Source of the DNA: Paractinoplanes bogorensis
GTDB lineage: Bacteria > Actinomycetota > Actinomycetes > Mycobacteriales > Micromonosporaceae
Direction of reading: 5' to 3'
NCBI RefSeq assembly: GCF_018829635.1
Contig: NZ_JAHKKG010000006.1
Location: 124,001-188,000, forward strand
Length of the DNA: 64,000 nt
Shown here: piece after piece, positions 36,537 through 47,395 of the stretch
How positions within the stretch are numbered: position 1 is the first letter of the stretch
How the letters are laid out: every line of letters starts with the position of its first letter
The notes under the pieces: model-generated
The model's input: the letters and a program-made list of their open reading frames with translations, nothing else
Databases searched by the model: none
Told to the model about the DNA's origin: nothing
Position numbers and translations under genes: made by a program

Positions 36537-39242
36537 GTGAGCGACGACGCCCAGACCCCCCGTTTGCTGCTGCTCGACGGCCACTCCCTGGCCTACCGCG
36601 CGTTCCACGCGCTGCCCAAGGAGAACTTCAGCACGGTGACCGGTCAGCACACGAATGCCGTGTTCGGCTTCACCTCGATGCTGATCAACATGCTGCGCGA
36701 CGAGAAGCCCACGCACATCGCGGTCGCGTTCGACGTGTCCCGCGTCTCCTTCCGCACCGAGATCTACCCGGAGTACAAGGCCGGCCGCAAGGCGACGCCG
36801 CCCGAGTTCCAGGGCCAGGTCAGCCTGGTCAAGGAGATCCTCGACGCGCTCCGCATCCAGTACGTCGAGCAGGCCGGCTTCGAGGCCGACGACGTCATCG
36901 CCACTCTCGCCACGCAGGCCCGCGCGGCCGGCATGGAGGTGCTCATCTCCTCCGGCGACCGTGACGCCCTGCAGCTGGTCGACGAGCACACCACGGTCCT
37001 CTACCCGAGCCGCGGCGTCTCCGAGGTCTGGCGGATGACCCCGGCCCTGGTCGAGGAGAAGCAGCTCGTCCCGCCGCACCTCTACCGCGACAAGGCCGCC
37101 CTGGTCGGCGAGACCAGCGACAACCTGATCGGCGTGCCCGGCGTCGGGCCCAAGACGGCAGCGAAGTGGATCACCGAGTTCGGTGGCATCGAGGGCGTCG
37201 TGGCCAACGCCGACAAGGTCAAGGGCAAGGCCGGCGACAACCTGCGCGCCCACCTGGCCGGGGTGATGCAGAACTACCGGCTCAACGAGCTGCGCAAAGA
37301 CCTGGAACTGCCGATCGGCCCCGACGACGTGCGCTGGCACGGCTGGGACCGCGAAGCCGTCCACCAGGTGTTCGACGCCCTCGAGTTCCGGGTGCTGCGC
37401 GAGCGTCTCTACTCCTACCTCGAGGCCGTCGAGCCCGAGGCCGAGTCCGGCTTCGACCTCGAGGGTCAGGTCCTGCAGGCCGGCCAGGTCGCGGCCTGGC
37501 TCGGCACGCACGCCGCCGCGGCCCCGGTCGGGGTGGCCGTCACCGGCACGTTCGGCCGCGGCACGGGCACCCTCAGCGGCGTCGCGGTCGCGACCGGCGA
37601 CGGGCCGGCCGCCTGGTTCGACCCGGCCGCCCTCGACGAGGCCGACGAGCGGGCGGTGGCCGGCTGGCTGGCCGACCCCGACCGGCCCAAGGTGCTGCAC
37701 GACGCCAAGCCCGTCTCGCTGGCCGTCCGCGACCACGGCTGGGAACTGACCGGCGTCCGCGTCGACACCGCCCTGGCCGCCTACCTGGCCAAGCCCGACC
37801 AGCGGGCCTACGACCTGACCGACCTGGCCCTGCGCTATCTCAAGCGCGAGCTGCGGGTCGAGGAGCCCGAGACCGGCCAGCTCGACCTGCTGTCCGGCCT
37901 GGGCGGCGACACCGGCACCGAGGGCGTCGCCGAACAGGGCGTCATGCTGCGCGCCCGGGCCACGCTCGACCTGGCCGACGTGCTGACCGAGGAACTGTCC
38001 CGCGACGGTGGCGAGTCGCAGAAGCTGCTCATGGAGGTCGAGCAGCCGCTGTCCGAGGTACTCGGCGAGATGGAACACCTGGGCATCGCGGCCGACACCG
38101 ACTACCTGTCCGAGCTCGAGGCCCACTTCGCCGCCGAGGTGAAGTCGGCCCAGCAGGCCGCGCACGAGGTGGTCGGCCGGGAGTTCAACCTGGGCTCGCC
38201 CAAGCAGCTCCAGCAGATCCTGTTCGACGAGCGCGGCCTGCCCAAGACCAAGAAGATCAAGTCGGGGTACACGACCGACGCCGACGCCCTGCAGAGCCTG
38301 TTCGCCCAGACCGGCGACCCGCTGCTCGAGCACCTGCTGCGCCACCGCGACGTGGCCAAGCTCAAGTCCACGGTCGACGGCCTGCTCAAGTCGGTCTCCG
38401 ACGACGGGCGCATCCACACCACGTTCAACCAGACCGTGGCCGCCACCGGCCGGCTCTCGTCGACCGACCCCAACCTGCAGAACATCCCGATCCGCACCGA
38501 GGAGGGCCGGCGCATCCGCCGCGCGTTCATCGTCGGGCCGGGCTACGAGCAGCTGATGACCGCCGACTACAGCCAGATCGAGATGCGCATCATGGCGCAC
38601 CTGTCCGGCGACGAGGCGCTGATCGCGGCGTTCAACTCGGCGTTCGACTTCCACGCGGCCACCGCCTCGTCGGTGTTCCACGTGCCGGTCGAAGAGGTCG
38701 TGCCCGACCAGCGCCGCAAGATCAAGGCGATGAACTACGGCCTGGCCTACGGGCTGAGCGCGTTCGGCCTGTCCAACCAGCTCAACATCCCGACCGACGA
38801 GGCCCGCGGCCTCATGGACGAATACTTCGAGCGCTTCGGCGGCGTCCGCGACTACCTGCAGGCGGTCGTGCGGCGCGCGGTGCAGGACGGCTACACCGCG
38901 ACCATTCTGGGCCGCCGGCGCTACCTGCCCGACCTGTCCAGCGACAACCGCCAGCGCCGCGAGATGGCCGAGCGGATGGCGCTCAACGCCCCGATCCAGG
39001 GCTCCGCGGCCGACATCATCAAGGTCGCGATGCTGCGGGTCGACCGGGCGCTCAAGGAGGCCGGGCTCGCCTCCCGCATGCTGCTGCAGGTGCACGACGA
39101 GCTGGTCTTCGACGTGGCCCCGGGTGAACGCGAGGCCCTCGAGACGCTCGTGCGCCGCGAGATGGGCGAGGCCTACCCGCTGTCGGTCCCGCTCGAGGTG
39201 TCGGTCGGCTCCGGCCAGGACTGGAACGGCGCCGACCACTGA
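36537..39242 (+). CDS. polA: DNA polymerase I
   Basis: A 901-residue enzyme for Okazaki-fragment maturation and excision repair. The 5'-3' exonuclease domain (about 10-300) has LLLLDGHSLAYRAFHALP, GFEADDVIATLA and GVPGVGPKTAAKWI. The middle domain (about 310-490) lacks the DTET-type acidic motif of proofreading enzymes (AVTGTFGRG is found instead), so 3'-5' exonuclease is predicted inactive. Polymerase motifs A (TADYSQIEMRIMAHLSG), B (RRKIKAMNYGLAYG) and C (QVHDELVF) are complete. GTG at 36537 is used because homology starts just after it and a promoter lies directly upstream. Confidence 0.95.
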   Translation: MSDDAQTPRLLLLDGHSLAYRAFHALPKENFSTVTGQHTNAVFGFTSMLINMLRDEKPTHIAVAFDVSRVSFRTEIYPEYKAGRKATPPEFQGQVSLVKEILDALRIQYVEQAGFEADDVIATLATQARAAGMEVLISSGDRDALQLVDEHTTVLYPSRGVSEVWRMTPALVEEKQLVPPHLYRDKAALVGETSDNLIGVPGVGPKTAAKWITEFGGIEGVVANADKVKGKAGDNLRAHLAGVMQNYRLNELRKDLELPIGPDDVRWHGWDREAVHQVFDALEFRVLRERLYSYLEAVEPEAESGFDLEGQVLQAGQVAAWLGTHAAAAPVGVAVTGTFGRGTGTLSGVAVATGDGPAAWFDPAALDEADERAVAGWLADPDRPKVLHDAKPVSLAVRDHGWELTGVRVDTALAAYLAKPDQRAYDLTDLALRYLKRELRVEEPETGQLDLLSGLGGDTGTEGVAEQGVMLRARATLDLADVLTEELSRDGGESQKLLMEVEQPLSEVLGEMEHLGIAADTDYLSELEAHFAAEVKSAQQAAHEVVGREFNLGSPKQLQQILFDERGLPKTKKIKSGYTTDADALQSLFAQTGDPLLEHLLRHRDVAKLKSTVDGLLKSVSDDGRIHTTFNQTVAATGRLSSTDPNLQNIPIRTEEGRRIRRAFIVGPGYEQLMTADYSQIEMRIMAHLSGDEALIAAFNSAFDFHAATASSVFHVPVEEVVPDQRRKIKAMNYGLAYGLSAFGLSNQLNIPTDEARGLMDEYFERFGGVRDYLQAVVRRAVQDGYTATILGRRRYLPDLSSDNRQRREMAERMALNAPIQGSAADIIKVAMLRVDRALKEAGLASRMLLQVHDELVFDVAPGEREALETLVRREMGEAYPLSVPLEVSVGSGQDWNGADH

Positions 39243-39485
39243 CGGGCGCACGAGGCGACGGCCGGGACCGATCTCCCGCCGGCTTCGAGCGGCACGGCGA
39301 CACGGCGTCGTTCCGCGTCGTCGTGGGCTGACCTTCTGGCGTACGCTCTGCGCGGTTGTGCAAGTCACAGCCGCGGAGAGCTACTCTCCCGTCAGGGCGC
39401 CGGAGAATGGTCCTGCGCGACGATGCGTACGGTGATCGACCTGACGACCGGGTCGTGGTTGCGGGGCTTTGCAAAGGTATGGGCC

Positions 39486-39836
39486 ATGGGGAGCCAGACG
39501 ATGGGGATTTCCGCCGCCGAGGGTGGTCCGCTCAACCGTGAGCCGATGGACCCCGCTCAGGCCGACGTGTTCGCGCCGATGTTCAAGGCCCTGGGCGACC
39601 CGGTGCGCCTGCGGCTGCTGTCGATGATCGCCTCGGCCCGCGGCGGCGAGGTGTGCGTCTGCGACCTGACCGGCGAGTTCCACCTCACCGGCCCGACCAT
39701 CTCGCACCACCTCAAGGTGCTGCGCGAGGCCGGCCTGGTCGACAGCGACCGCCGCGGCACCTGGGTCTACTACCGGATGATCCCGGCCGCCCTGGCCGTG
39801 ATGGGCACGCTGCTCGAGACCGGCATCCCGCTCTAG
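39486..39836 (+). CDS. ArsR-family metalloid-sensing repressor
   Basis: A 116-residue winged-helix repressor. The motif EVCVCDLTGEFHLTGPTISH (about residues 36-55) places the CxC pair typical of arsenite-sensing ArsR in the recognition region; the third cysteine of the R773 type is missing. HHLKVLREAGLVDSDRRGTW and VYYRM form the wing. I prefer ATG 39486, preceded by AAAGG, over the ATG at 39423, because homologues start close to it. No arsenite pump or reductase gene is adjacent. The gene is an isolated unit, and a hairpin follows it. Confidence 0.82.
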   Translation: MGSQTMGISAAEGGPLNREPMDPAQADVFAPMFKALGDPVRLRLLSMIASARGGEVCVCDLTGEFHLTGPTISHHLKVLREAGLVDSDRRGTWVYYRMIPAALAVMGTLLETGIPL

Positions 39837-39850
39837 GCCTTCCCCAGCGC

Positions 39851-39889
39851 TTCCGATGAGGTCCGGATACCTGGGCCGGACCGTCGGAA
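39851..39889. terminator. bidirectional hairpin between arsR and the methyltransferase
   Basis: GGTCCGG (39860-39866) pairs with CCGGACC (39876-39882), and outside it TTCCGA (39851-39856) pairs with TCGGAA (39884-39889). It lies between convergent genes. Confidence 0.6.
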
Positions 39890-39895
39890 ACGGAG

Positions 39896-40699
39896 TCAGT
39901 TCAGGTCGGAGACGAAGATCGCGGTGCCCGGGAACAGCCGCCCCCGCAGCGGGCTCCACTGGCCCCAGACCTGCTCGTGCCCCGCCGGCCACTCCGGCTC
40001 GACCAGGTCGCGGAGCACGAATCCGGCGGCCACGAGTTCGCGCACCCGGTCGCCCAGGGTGCGGTGCTGTTCCACGTACGAGGGAACGCCTTTCTCGTCT
40101 CTCTCGATGTAGGGCGTGCGATCGAAGTACGAGTTGCGCGCGACCAGGCCGCTCTCGTCCGGCTCGTCCCAGAAGATCCAGCGCATCGGATGGGTGATGG
40201 AGAAGACCCAGGTCCCTCCCGTACGCAGGACACGGGCGACCTCCCGCATGGCGGCGCCCGAGTCGGCCACGAACGGGATCGCCCCGAACGCTGTGCAGAC
40301 GATGTCGAATACGCTGTCCGCGAACGGCAGGGCCAGAGCGTCGGCTTGCACGAGCGGCACCCGGACGCCCGTACGGACCTCGGCCTCCCGTGCGTGCCGC
40401 AGCATGCCGGCCGACAGATCGAGAGCGGTCACCTCGGCGCCCTGCCCGTCGAGCCACCGGGCCCCCGCCGCCGCGCCCGCCCCGAGCTCGAGCACCCGCT
40501 TGCCGCGGACGTCGCCGAGCAGCCCCGCGTCGGCCTCGCGCAGCCCCTCGGGACACCACACGAAGTCGAGATCGCCCAGGAAGGCGCCGTGTTCGGCCTG
40601 ATAGTCGTCGGCGTCGGAGTCCCACCAGCCGCGGCTGGCGACCCGGCTCTCGTCGTCGGTGATCCCCCGACGGAGGGGCGGGTGGTTGATCTCGGTCAC
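39896..40699 (-). CDS. class I SAM-dependent methyltransferase
   Basis: A 267-residue enzyme. Motif I is VLELGAGAAAGARWL (about residues 69-83), followed by EVTALDLSAGML, ADALALPFADSVFDIVCTAF and REVARVLRTGGTWVFS. N-terminal WWDSDADDYQAEHGAFLG is typical of a widespread actinobacterial family (Methyltransf_11 type) with undefined substrates. GTG at 40699 is the start. It converges with arsR and stands alone. Confidence 0.82.
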   Translation of the reverse strand: MTEINHPPLRRGITDDESRVASRGWWDSDADDYQAEHGAFLGDLDFVWCPEGLREADAGLLGDVRGKRVLELGAGAAAGARWLDGQGAEVTALDLSAGMLRHAREAEVRTGVRVPLVQADALALPFADSVFDIVCTAFGAIPFVADSGAAMREVARVLRTGGTWVFSITHPMRWIFWDEPDESGLVARNSYFDRTPYIERDEKGVPSYVEQHRTLGDRVRELVAAGFVLRDLVEPEWPAGHEQVWGQWSPLRGRLFPGTAIFVSDLN

Positions 40700-40800
40700 C
40701 CGGCGAGGGTACGGGAGGGCAGAGCAGCGTCCCGATTCGGCACATTACGGGCATGCTGCGGGGTTTCCGCCGAACATTGTGCCTGGCTCGTCAGGAGGGC

Positions 40801-40831
40801 TTGCAACCTGTGGTAATGCGCACGGTAAGCT
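40801..40831 (+). promoter_or_regulatory. promoter of the rpsA leader (candidate)
   Basis: TTGCAA (40801-40806) and TAAGCT (40826-40831) are separated by 19 bases. The predicted start of transcription coincides with the ATG at 40837, which opens a 20-codon upstream ORF. Confidence 0.4.
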
Positions 40832-40836
40832 AGTCG

Positions 40837-40899
40837 ATGCGCTCGCGGATCGTGTGCCTCGGCAGGGAGCAGGTTCCGTGGTCGTCGGTCTCGACATGA
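40837..40899 (+). CDS. leaderless upstream ORF in the rpsA 5' leader (candidate)
   Basis: ATG at 40837 opens 20 codons (MRSRIVCLGREQVPWSSVST) ending at TGA 40897-40899. The ATG is six bases after the proposed -10 box, so it would be translated without a leader. The rpsA start is 111 bases beyond its stop. There is no homology evidence; the case rests on position. Confidence 0.3.
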   Translation: MRSRIVCLGREQVPWSSVST

Positions 40900-40906
40900 T
40901 CGACTA

Positions 40907-40926
40907 AGGATCCAGCTCGGTCCTTA
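40907..40926 (+). other. small hairpin in the rpsA leader
   Basis: AAGGATC (40907-40913) pairs with GGTCCTT (40920-40926), one pair being G-U, around a six-base loop. It lies just after the upstream ORF and may have an attenuation role. The rest of the 311-base gap 40700-41010 shows no other clear structure. Confidence 0.35.
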
Positions 40927-41010
40927 ACTCCTCGTTCGTGCCGTGCCCGCCGGCAGTTCCGCGGCGCGCGAGAGACACCACGAATCCATCCGTTCGGAGC
41001 AACAGTCCAC

Positions 41011-42519
41011 ATGACGAGCAGCATCGAGGCCACCTCGAGCGCCAACAAGGTCACCGTCGACGATATCGGTTCTGAGGAAGCATTCCTCGCCGCCATCGAC
41101 GAGACCATCAAGTACTTCAACGACGGCGACATTGTCGAAGGCACCGTCGTCAAGGTCGATCGGGACGAGGTCCTGCTCGACATCGGCTACAAGACCGAGG
41201 GTGTCATCCCCTCGCGCGAGTTGTCGATCAAGCATGACGTGGACCCCGCGGAAGTGGTGTCGGTCGGTGACCACATCGAAGCCCTCGTCCTCACCAAGGA
41301 GGACAAGGAAGGTCGTCTGATCCTCTCGAAGAAGCGTGCGCAGTACGAGCGCGCGTGGGGCACCATCGAGAAGATCAAGGAGGACGACGGCGTCGTTCGC
41401 GGCTCCGTCATCGAGGTCGTCAAGGGTGGCCTCATCCTCGACATCGGCCTCCGTGGCTTCCTCCCGGCCTCGCTGGTCGAGATGCGCCGCGTGCGCGACC
41501 TGCAGCCGTACGTGGGCCGTGAGCTCGAAGCCAAGATCATCGAGCTGGACAAGAACCGCAACAACGTGGTCCTGTCCCGCCGCGCCTGGCTCGAGCAGAC
41601 GCAGTCCGAGGTTCGCACCGAGTTCCTCAACAAGCTGCAGAAGGGCCAGGTCCGCAAGGGCGTCGTGTCCTCGATCGTCAACTTCGGGGCGTTCGTCGAC
41701 CTCGGCGGTGTCGACGGTCTGGTGCACGTCTCCGAGCTCTCCTGGAAGCACATCGACCACCCGTCCGAGGTTGTCGAGGTCGGCCAGGAGGTCGAGGTCG
41801 AGGTGCTCGACGTCGACCTGGACCGCGAGCGCGTCTCGCTGTCGCTGAAGGCGACCCAGGAAGACCCGTGGCGCCAGTTCGCCCGCACCCACGCGATCAA
41901 CCAGATCGTGCCGGGCAAGGTCACCAAGCTGGTTCCGTTCGGCGCCTTCGTCCGCGTGGACGACGGCATTGAGGGCCTGGTGCACATCTCCGAGCTGGCC
42001 GAGCGGCACGTCGAGCTGCCCGAGCAGGTCGTCCAGGTGGGCTCCGACGTCCTGGTCAAGGTCATCGACATCGACCTCGAGCGTCGCCGGATCTCGCTGT
42101 CGCTCAAGCAGGCCAACGAGGGCTTCGTCGAGGGCGAGGAGCACTTCGACCCGACCCTCTACGGCATGGCCGCGACGTACGACGCCGAGGGCAACTACAT
42201 CTACCCGGAGGGCTTCGACCCCGAGACGGGCGAGTGGCTCGACGGCTTCGACAAGCAGCGCGAGACGTGGGAGAAGCAGTACGCCGACGCCCGCGAGCGC
42301 TGGGAGGCCCACACCAAGCAGGTGCAGGCGTCCCGCGACGCCGACGCCGAGGCTGCGCTCAACCCGGCTCCGGCCGTGGGCGCGACCACCTCGACGTCGT
42401 CCTCCACCACGTCGAGCTCGCCGGCCCCGGCGCGCGCGTCGGAGGAGCCGTCCGGCACCCTGGCCACCGACGAGGCTCTCGCCGCCCTGCGCGAGAAGCT
42501 CGCCGGCGGCAAGAACTGA
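41011..42519 (+). CDS. rpsA: 30S ribosomal protein S1
   Basis: A 502-residue S1 with four S1/OB RNA-binding domains at about residues 36-106, 123-190, 207-278 and 292-364. GDIVEGTVVKVDRDEVLLDIGY and GLVHVSELSWKHIDHPSEVV are representative. Actinobacterial S1 has four copies where E. coli has six. The tail (about 380-502) is acidic, then Ser/Thr/Ala-rich and probably flexible. S1 helps load structured mRNAs on the 30S subunit. ATG at 41011 follows a weak purine site. The 5' leader is about 170 bases with an upstream ORF. A strong terminator follows. Confidence 0.95.
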   Translation: MTSSIEATSSANKVTVDDIGSEEAFLAAIDETIKYFNDGDIVEGTVVKVDRDEVLLDIGYKTEGVIPSRELSIKHDVDPAEVVSVGDHIEALVLTKEDKEGRLILSKKRAQYERAWGTIEKIKEDDGVVRGSVIEVVKGGLILDIGLRGFLPASLVEMRRVRDLQPYVGRELEAKIIELDKNRNNVVLSRRAWLEQTQSEVRTEFLNKLQKGQVRKGVVSSIVNFGAFVDLGGVDGLVHVSELSWKHIDHPSEVVEVGQEVEVEVLDVDLDRERVSLSLKATQEDPWRQFARTHAINQIVPGKVTKLVPFGAFVRVDDGIEGLVHISELAERHVELPEQVVQVGSDVLVKVIDIDLERRRISLSLKQANEGFVEGEEHFDPTLYGMAATYDAEGNYIYPEGFDPETGEWLDGFDKQRETWEKQYADARERWEAHTKQVQASRDADAEAALNPAPAVGATTSTSSSTTSSSPAPARASEEPSGTLATDEALAALREKLAGGKN

Positions 42520-42538
42520 TCCAGCCAGATCACTCCGG

Positions 42539-42568
42539 GAGCCGCTCCGACTTCGGTCGGGGCGGCTC
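42539..42568 (+). terminator. rpsA terminator
   Basis: GAGCCGCTCCGAC (42539-42551) pairs with GTCGGGGCGGCTC (42556-42568), with one G-U pair, around a TTCG tetraloop. It lies 20 bases after the rpsA stop. Confidence 0.75.
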
Positions 42569-42637
42569 TCGCCGTTTCCGGGCTTGTTCACAGCAAGTTC
42601 GACGGATCGCGGGGGAGCGCCGCCCGGGTCGACCCGG

Positions 42638-42643
42638 GATACT
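42638..42643 (+). promoter_or_regulatory. -10 box of coaE, leaderless (candidate)
   Basis: GATACT ends six bases before the GTG of coaE, where transcription would be expected to start. No Shine-Dalgarno is seen. A -35 is not obvious. Confidence 0.4.
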
Positions 42644-42649
42644 TGGCGG

Positions 42650-43831
42650 GTGCTCAAGGTGGGGTTGACCGGTGGGATCGGGGCGGGCAAGAGCGCGGTG
42701 GCGCGTCGCCTCGCCCATCACGGCGCGGTGATCATCGACGCCGACGTGCTGGCCCGCGAGGTGGTCGCCCCCGGCACCGACGGGCTGGCCGAGGTGGTGG
42801 CGGCCTTCGGGTCCGGCGTGCTGACGGCCGGCGGCGAACTCGACCGCCCGGCGCTCGGCGCCAAGGTCTTCGGTGACGACGAGGCCCGCCGCACCCTGGA
42901 GAAGATCACCCACCCGCGCATCCGGGCCCGCACGGCCGAACTGACCCGCCGCGCGCCCCTGGACGCGATCGTGGTCAACGACGTACCGCTGCTCGTGGAG
43001 AGCCGGCTGGCCCCCTCGTACGATCTCGTGCTCGTCGTCGAGACCGACCGGGCCCAGCGGATCAAGCGGCTGGCCGAGACCCGCGGGATGAGCACCGAAC
43101 AGGCCGAGGCCCGCATCGCCGCCCAGGCCACCGACGCCGACCGCCGCCGGGCGGCCGACGTGCTGCTGATCAACGACGGCACGCTCGGCGACCTGCACTC
43201 CCAGATCGACCAGGTGGTGCGGGGGCGGCTGCGGCCGTACGAGGAGAATCTGCGCCTGCAGCGACGCGCCCGGCCCGACCCGGCCCTGCACATCGCCGAT
43301 CCCGACCCCGCCTGGCCCGACCAGGCGGCCCGGCTGATCGCCCGGATCGAGCACGCGGTGCCCGGCCACAAGGTGTCGCACATCGGCTCGACCGCGGTCC
43401 CCGGGCTGCCGGCCAAAGACATCATCGACCTGATGCTGGCCGTCCGCACCCTCGCCGAGGCCGACGCGCTGGCCGGGCGGCTCGCCGCGGCCGGGTTCCC
43501 GCGACGCTCGGGGGAGTGGGTCGACAACGCGCGCGGCATCCCCGGCCGGACGTGGCCCAAGCGCCTGCACGCCGGCACCGACCCGGGCCGCCCGCTCAAC
43601 CTGCACGTCCGGGTGACCGGCTCGCCGGGGTGGCGGTTCGCGCTGCTCATGCGTGACCACCTGAGGGCCGTGGACGAGGCGCGCGACGGCTACGCGGCGG
43701 CCAAGGCGCGATGGGCGACCGAGCACGAGACGCGCTACACGTACGCCGACGCCAAGGAACCCTGGTTCGACGAGGAGGCCCGCGACGCCGACGAGTGGGC
43801 CGAGGCGACCGGCTGGCAGCCGCAGCCCTGA
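42650..43831 (+). CDS. coaE: dephospho-CoA kinase fused to a GrpB/UPF0157 domain
   Basis: A 393-residue fusion. Residues 1-200 are CoaE, the last step of coenzyme A synthesis. The P-loop is VGLTGGIGAGKSAVARRLA (4-22), and IDADVLAREVVAPGT and RIAAQATDADRRRAADVLL are typical. Residues about 215-390 form a GrpB domain related to nucleotidyltransferases, with HIGSTAVPGLPAKDIIDLML and HAGTDPGRPLNLHVRV. The same fusion is known in mycobacteria, where the extra domain is thought to aid stability. GTG at 42650 is directly before the P-loop strand and matches the family. Confidence 0.93.
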   Translation: MLKVGLTGGIGAGKSAVARRLAHHGAVIIDADVLAREVVAPGTDGLAEVVAAFGSGVLTAGGELDRPALGAKVFGDDEARRTLEKITHPRIRARTAELTRRAPLDAIVVNDVPLLVESRLAPSYDLVLVVETDRAQRIKRLAETRGMSTEQAEARIAAQATDADRRRAADVLLINDGTLGDLHSQIDQVVRGRLRPYEENLRLQRRARPDPALHIADPDPAWPDQAARLIARIEHAVPGHKVSHIGSTAVPGLPAKDIIDLMLAVRTLAEADALAGRLAAAGFPRRSGEWVDNARGIPGRTWPKRLHAGTDPGRPLNLHVRVTGSPGWRFALLMRDHLRAVDEARDGYAAAKARWATEHETRYTYADAKEPWFDEEARDADEWAEATGWQPQP

Positions 43832-44096
43832 CGAGGCGTACGGGAAGAAGGGTTTGATCGGCGGGGTTGAAGGAAGGGCGCTCGCGGCGGCCGGTCTGCG
43901 CTCAGCGCGAACCACCTGCGGGTGCGCTCGCCGGAGACCGGGGCGCAACAACCACGGGCCGGCCGAGGGGACCGTTTGATGATCCCGCTCGATGCCGGGC
44001 GGCCGCCGCGAGCGGCCTACCCGAACAGGTTAGGCGCGGCGCGCAACGCCGGACAATGCGCCGAATGTGCACCCTGCGCACGCGGCCGGACCGAAC

Positions 44097-44119
44097 TTGT
44101 CAGACCCTCGACGTACGGT
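44097..44119 (+). promoter_or_regulatory. uvrB promoter with PafBC/RecA-NDp motif
   Basis: TTGTCAGAC (44097-44105), eight bases, then TACGGT (44114-44119). TTGTCA is a perfect match to TTGTCR, and the N8 spacing and TAnnnT box match the LexA-independent DNA-damage promoter of actinobacteria. The uvrB ATG lies seven bases after the -10, implying a leaderless or near-leaderless mRNA. The remaining gap 43832-44096 shows nothing else I can name. Confidence 0.72.
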
Positions 44120-44126
44120 GGTTTCC

Positions 44127-46244
<2,118 letters not shown>

Positions 46245-46268
46245 TTCGATCAGTCCACGGTGCCTGGC

Positions 46269-46274
46269 TAGGGT
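46269..46274 (+). promoter_or_regulatory. -10 box of the GNAT gene, leaderless (candidate)
   Basis: TAGGGT ends six bases before the ATG at 46281. No ribosome-binding site is visible. This is the same arrangement as at hisI, coaE and uvrB. Confidence 0.45.
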
Positions 46275-46280
46275 GGCCGG

Positions 46281-47153
46281 ATGACGTCGACCCTCCCGAC
46301 CGGTTTCTCCTGGATCGACCTGACCGGCCTACCGTCCGAACTCCTCGCGCTCGCGGAGCGCTGCTTCGCGGCCGACGGCGGGATGCCGCTCGCCACCGAC
46401 CGGGCGTTCCTGGCGCGGCGGTGGTCGGGCGAGGGCGTCACGGCGTTCGGGCTGAGGGCCGGTGACGGGCGGCTGGTCGCGGCCGGCGCCGCGCGGGGCG
46501 GGCCGGCCTTCACCGGGCTGATCGACCCGGAGGCCCGCGGGCAGGGTCTCGGCGCGGAGGTGCTCGACCGCGGCCTGGCACTGGCCGGGACGACCGTGGA
46601 GACCGAGTCGCTGACCGGGGACGCCGAGGCGCTCTTCACGTCGCGGGGGCTGGTGCAGTCGTTCGCCGAAGACGTCATGCACGTCGACCTCGAGCGGGTC
46701 GCCCTGCCGCCGGTGGACTGGCCTCAGGGCGCGACGGTCTCGACGTGGGACGAACTGACCGCGCAGCGATTCCACACCACGTATCACGCGTCGTTCCGGG
46801 ACCGGCCCGGCTTCCCGGCCGACCCGGCCGACGAGTGGATCGCCGAGAACGAGGAGGACGACGACTTCGTCCCGGAGCAGTCGCTGCTCGTCACGCTGCC
46901 CGATCTGGGCGACGCCGGCTTCGTGACCGCGGCCCGGGGCTGGATCGTCCAGGTCGGCGTGGTGCCCTTCGCCCGCCGCCGGGGGCTGGCCGGCGCCCTG
47001 ATCACCGAGTCGCTGACCCGCATGGCCGCCGACGACGCCGATCACGCCTGGCTGACGGTCAACGTCAACAATCCGGGAGCGGCGGCCCTCTACCGTCGTC
47101 TCGGCTTCACCCATCAGGGGCGGCGGGCCCGCTATCAGGCCGCCACCAATTGA
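46281..47153 (+). CDS. two-domain GNAT acetyltransferase
   Basis: A 290-residue protein with tandem GNAT folds. The N-terminal copy has TGLIDPEARGQGLGAEVLDR (about residues 76-95), and the C-terminal copy has IVQVGVVPFARRRGLAGALI (about 224-243) followed by WLTVNVNNPGAAALYRRLGF. Both halves keep the acetyl-CoA pyrophosphate loop (the C-terminal copy less strictly). Architecture resembles mycothiol synthase MshD, but the pairing of motifs is generic, so I do not assign that activity. ATG at 46281 sits under its own -10 box, 36 bases after uvrB. Confidence 0.75.
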   Translation: MTSTLPTGFSWIDLTGLPSELLALAERCFAADGGMPLATDRAFLARRWSGEGVTAFGLRAGDGRLVAAGAARGGPAFTGLIDPEARGQGLGAEVLDRGLALAGTTVETESLTGDAEALFTSRGLVQSFAEDVMHVDLERVALPPVDWPQGATVSTWDELTAQRFHTTYHASFRDRPGFPADPADEWIAENEEDDDFVPEQSLLVTLPDLGDAGFVTAARGWIVQVGVVPFARRRGLAGALITESLTRMAADDADHAWLTVNVNNPGAAALYRRLGFTHQGRRARYQAATN

Positions 47154-47185
47154 ACTAGTCTCCTAGGACGCCTACGTGTCTAGCG

Positions 47186-47296
47186 ATGGGCCACAAGTGG
47201 AGTCCACCGATCGTGGTCGACGTGAATGCCAGCTCCAGCCGCGAGAGAAGAGGAGTGAGCATCGTGAAGTGCCTCCTCTACGGGCGCGGGGAGTAA
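47186..47296 (+). CDS. possible 36-residue small protein
   Basis: ATG at 47186 opens 36 codons, starting MGHKWSPPIVVDVN and ending KCLLYGRGE before TAA. Third codon positions are strongly GC-biased, similar to real genes here. There is no clear ribosome site; CTACGT nine bases upstream could be a -10. It lies between the GNAT gene and the terC riboswitch. I recognise no homologue. Confidence 0.3.
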   Translation: MGHKWSPPIVVDVNASSSRERRGVSIVKCLLYGRGE

Positions 47297-47395
47297 CGTG
47301 GAACGGGGCCACCCGGGCATGACAGGGCCGAGAGTCTCGACACGCTTTCCCGGGGTGCTCTGCCGCTGTGCCGTTCGATGCGACACAATGGCTGC

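Noticed and set aside
43832..44096. Additional gene between coaE and uvrB
   Set aside because: Short frames exist in all phases but none has a ribosome site, sensible composition or recognisable motif.
46252..46274. PafBC-type motif on the GNAT gene at 46281
   Set aside because: TAGGGT is a good -10, but the bases 17 upstream (AGTCCACGG) do not match TTGTCR.
46281..47153. Assignment of the two-domain GNAT gene as mycothiol synthase (mshD)
   Set aside because: The double-GNAT layout fits, but MshD-specific residues could not be verified and the context gives no support.
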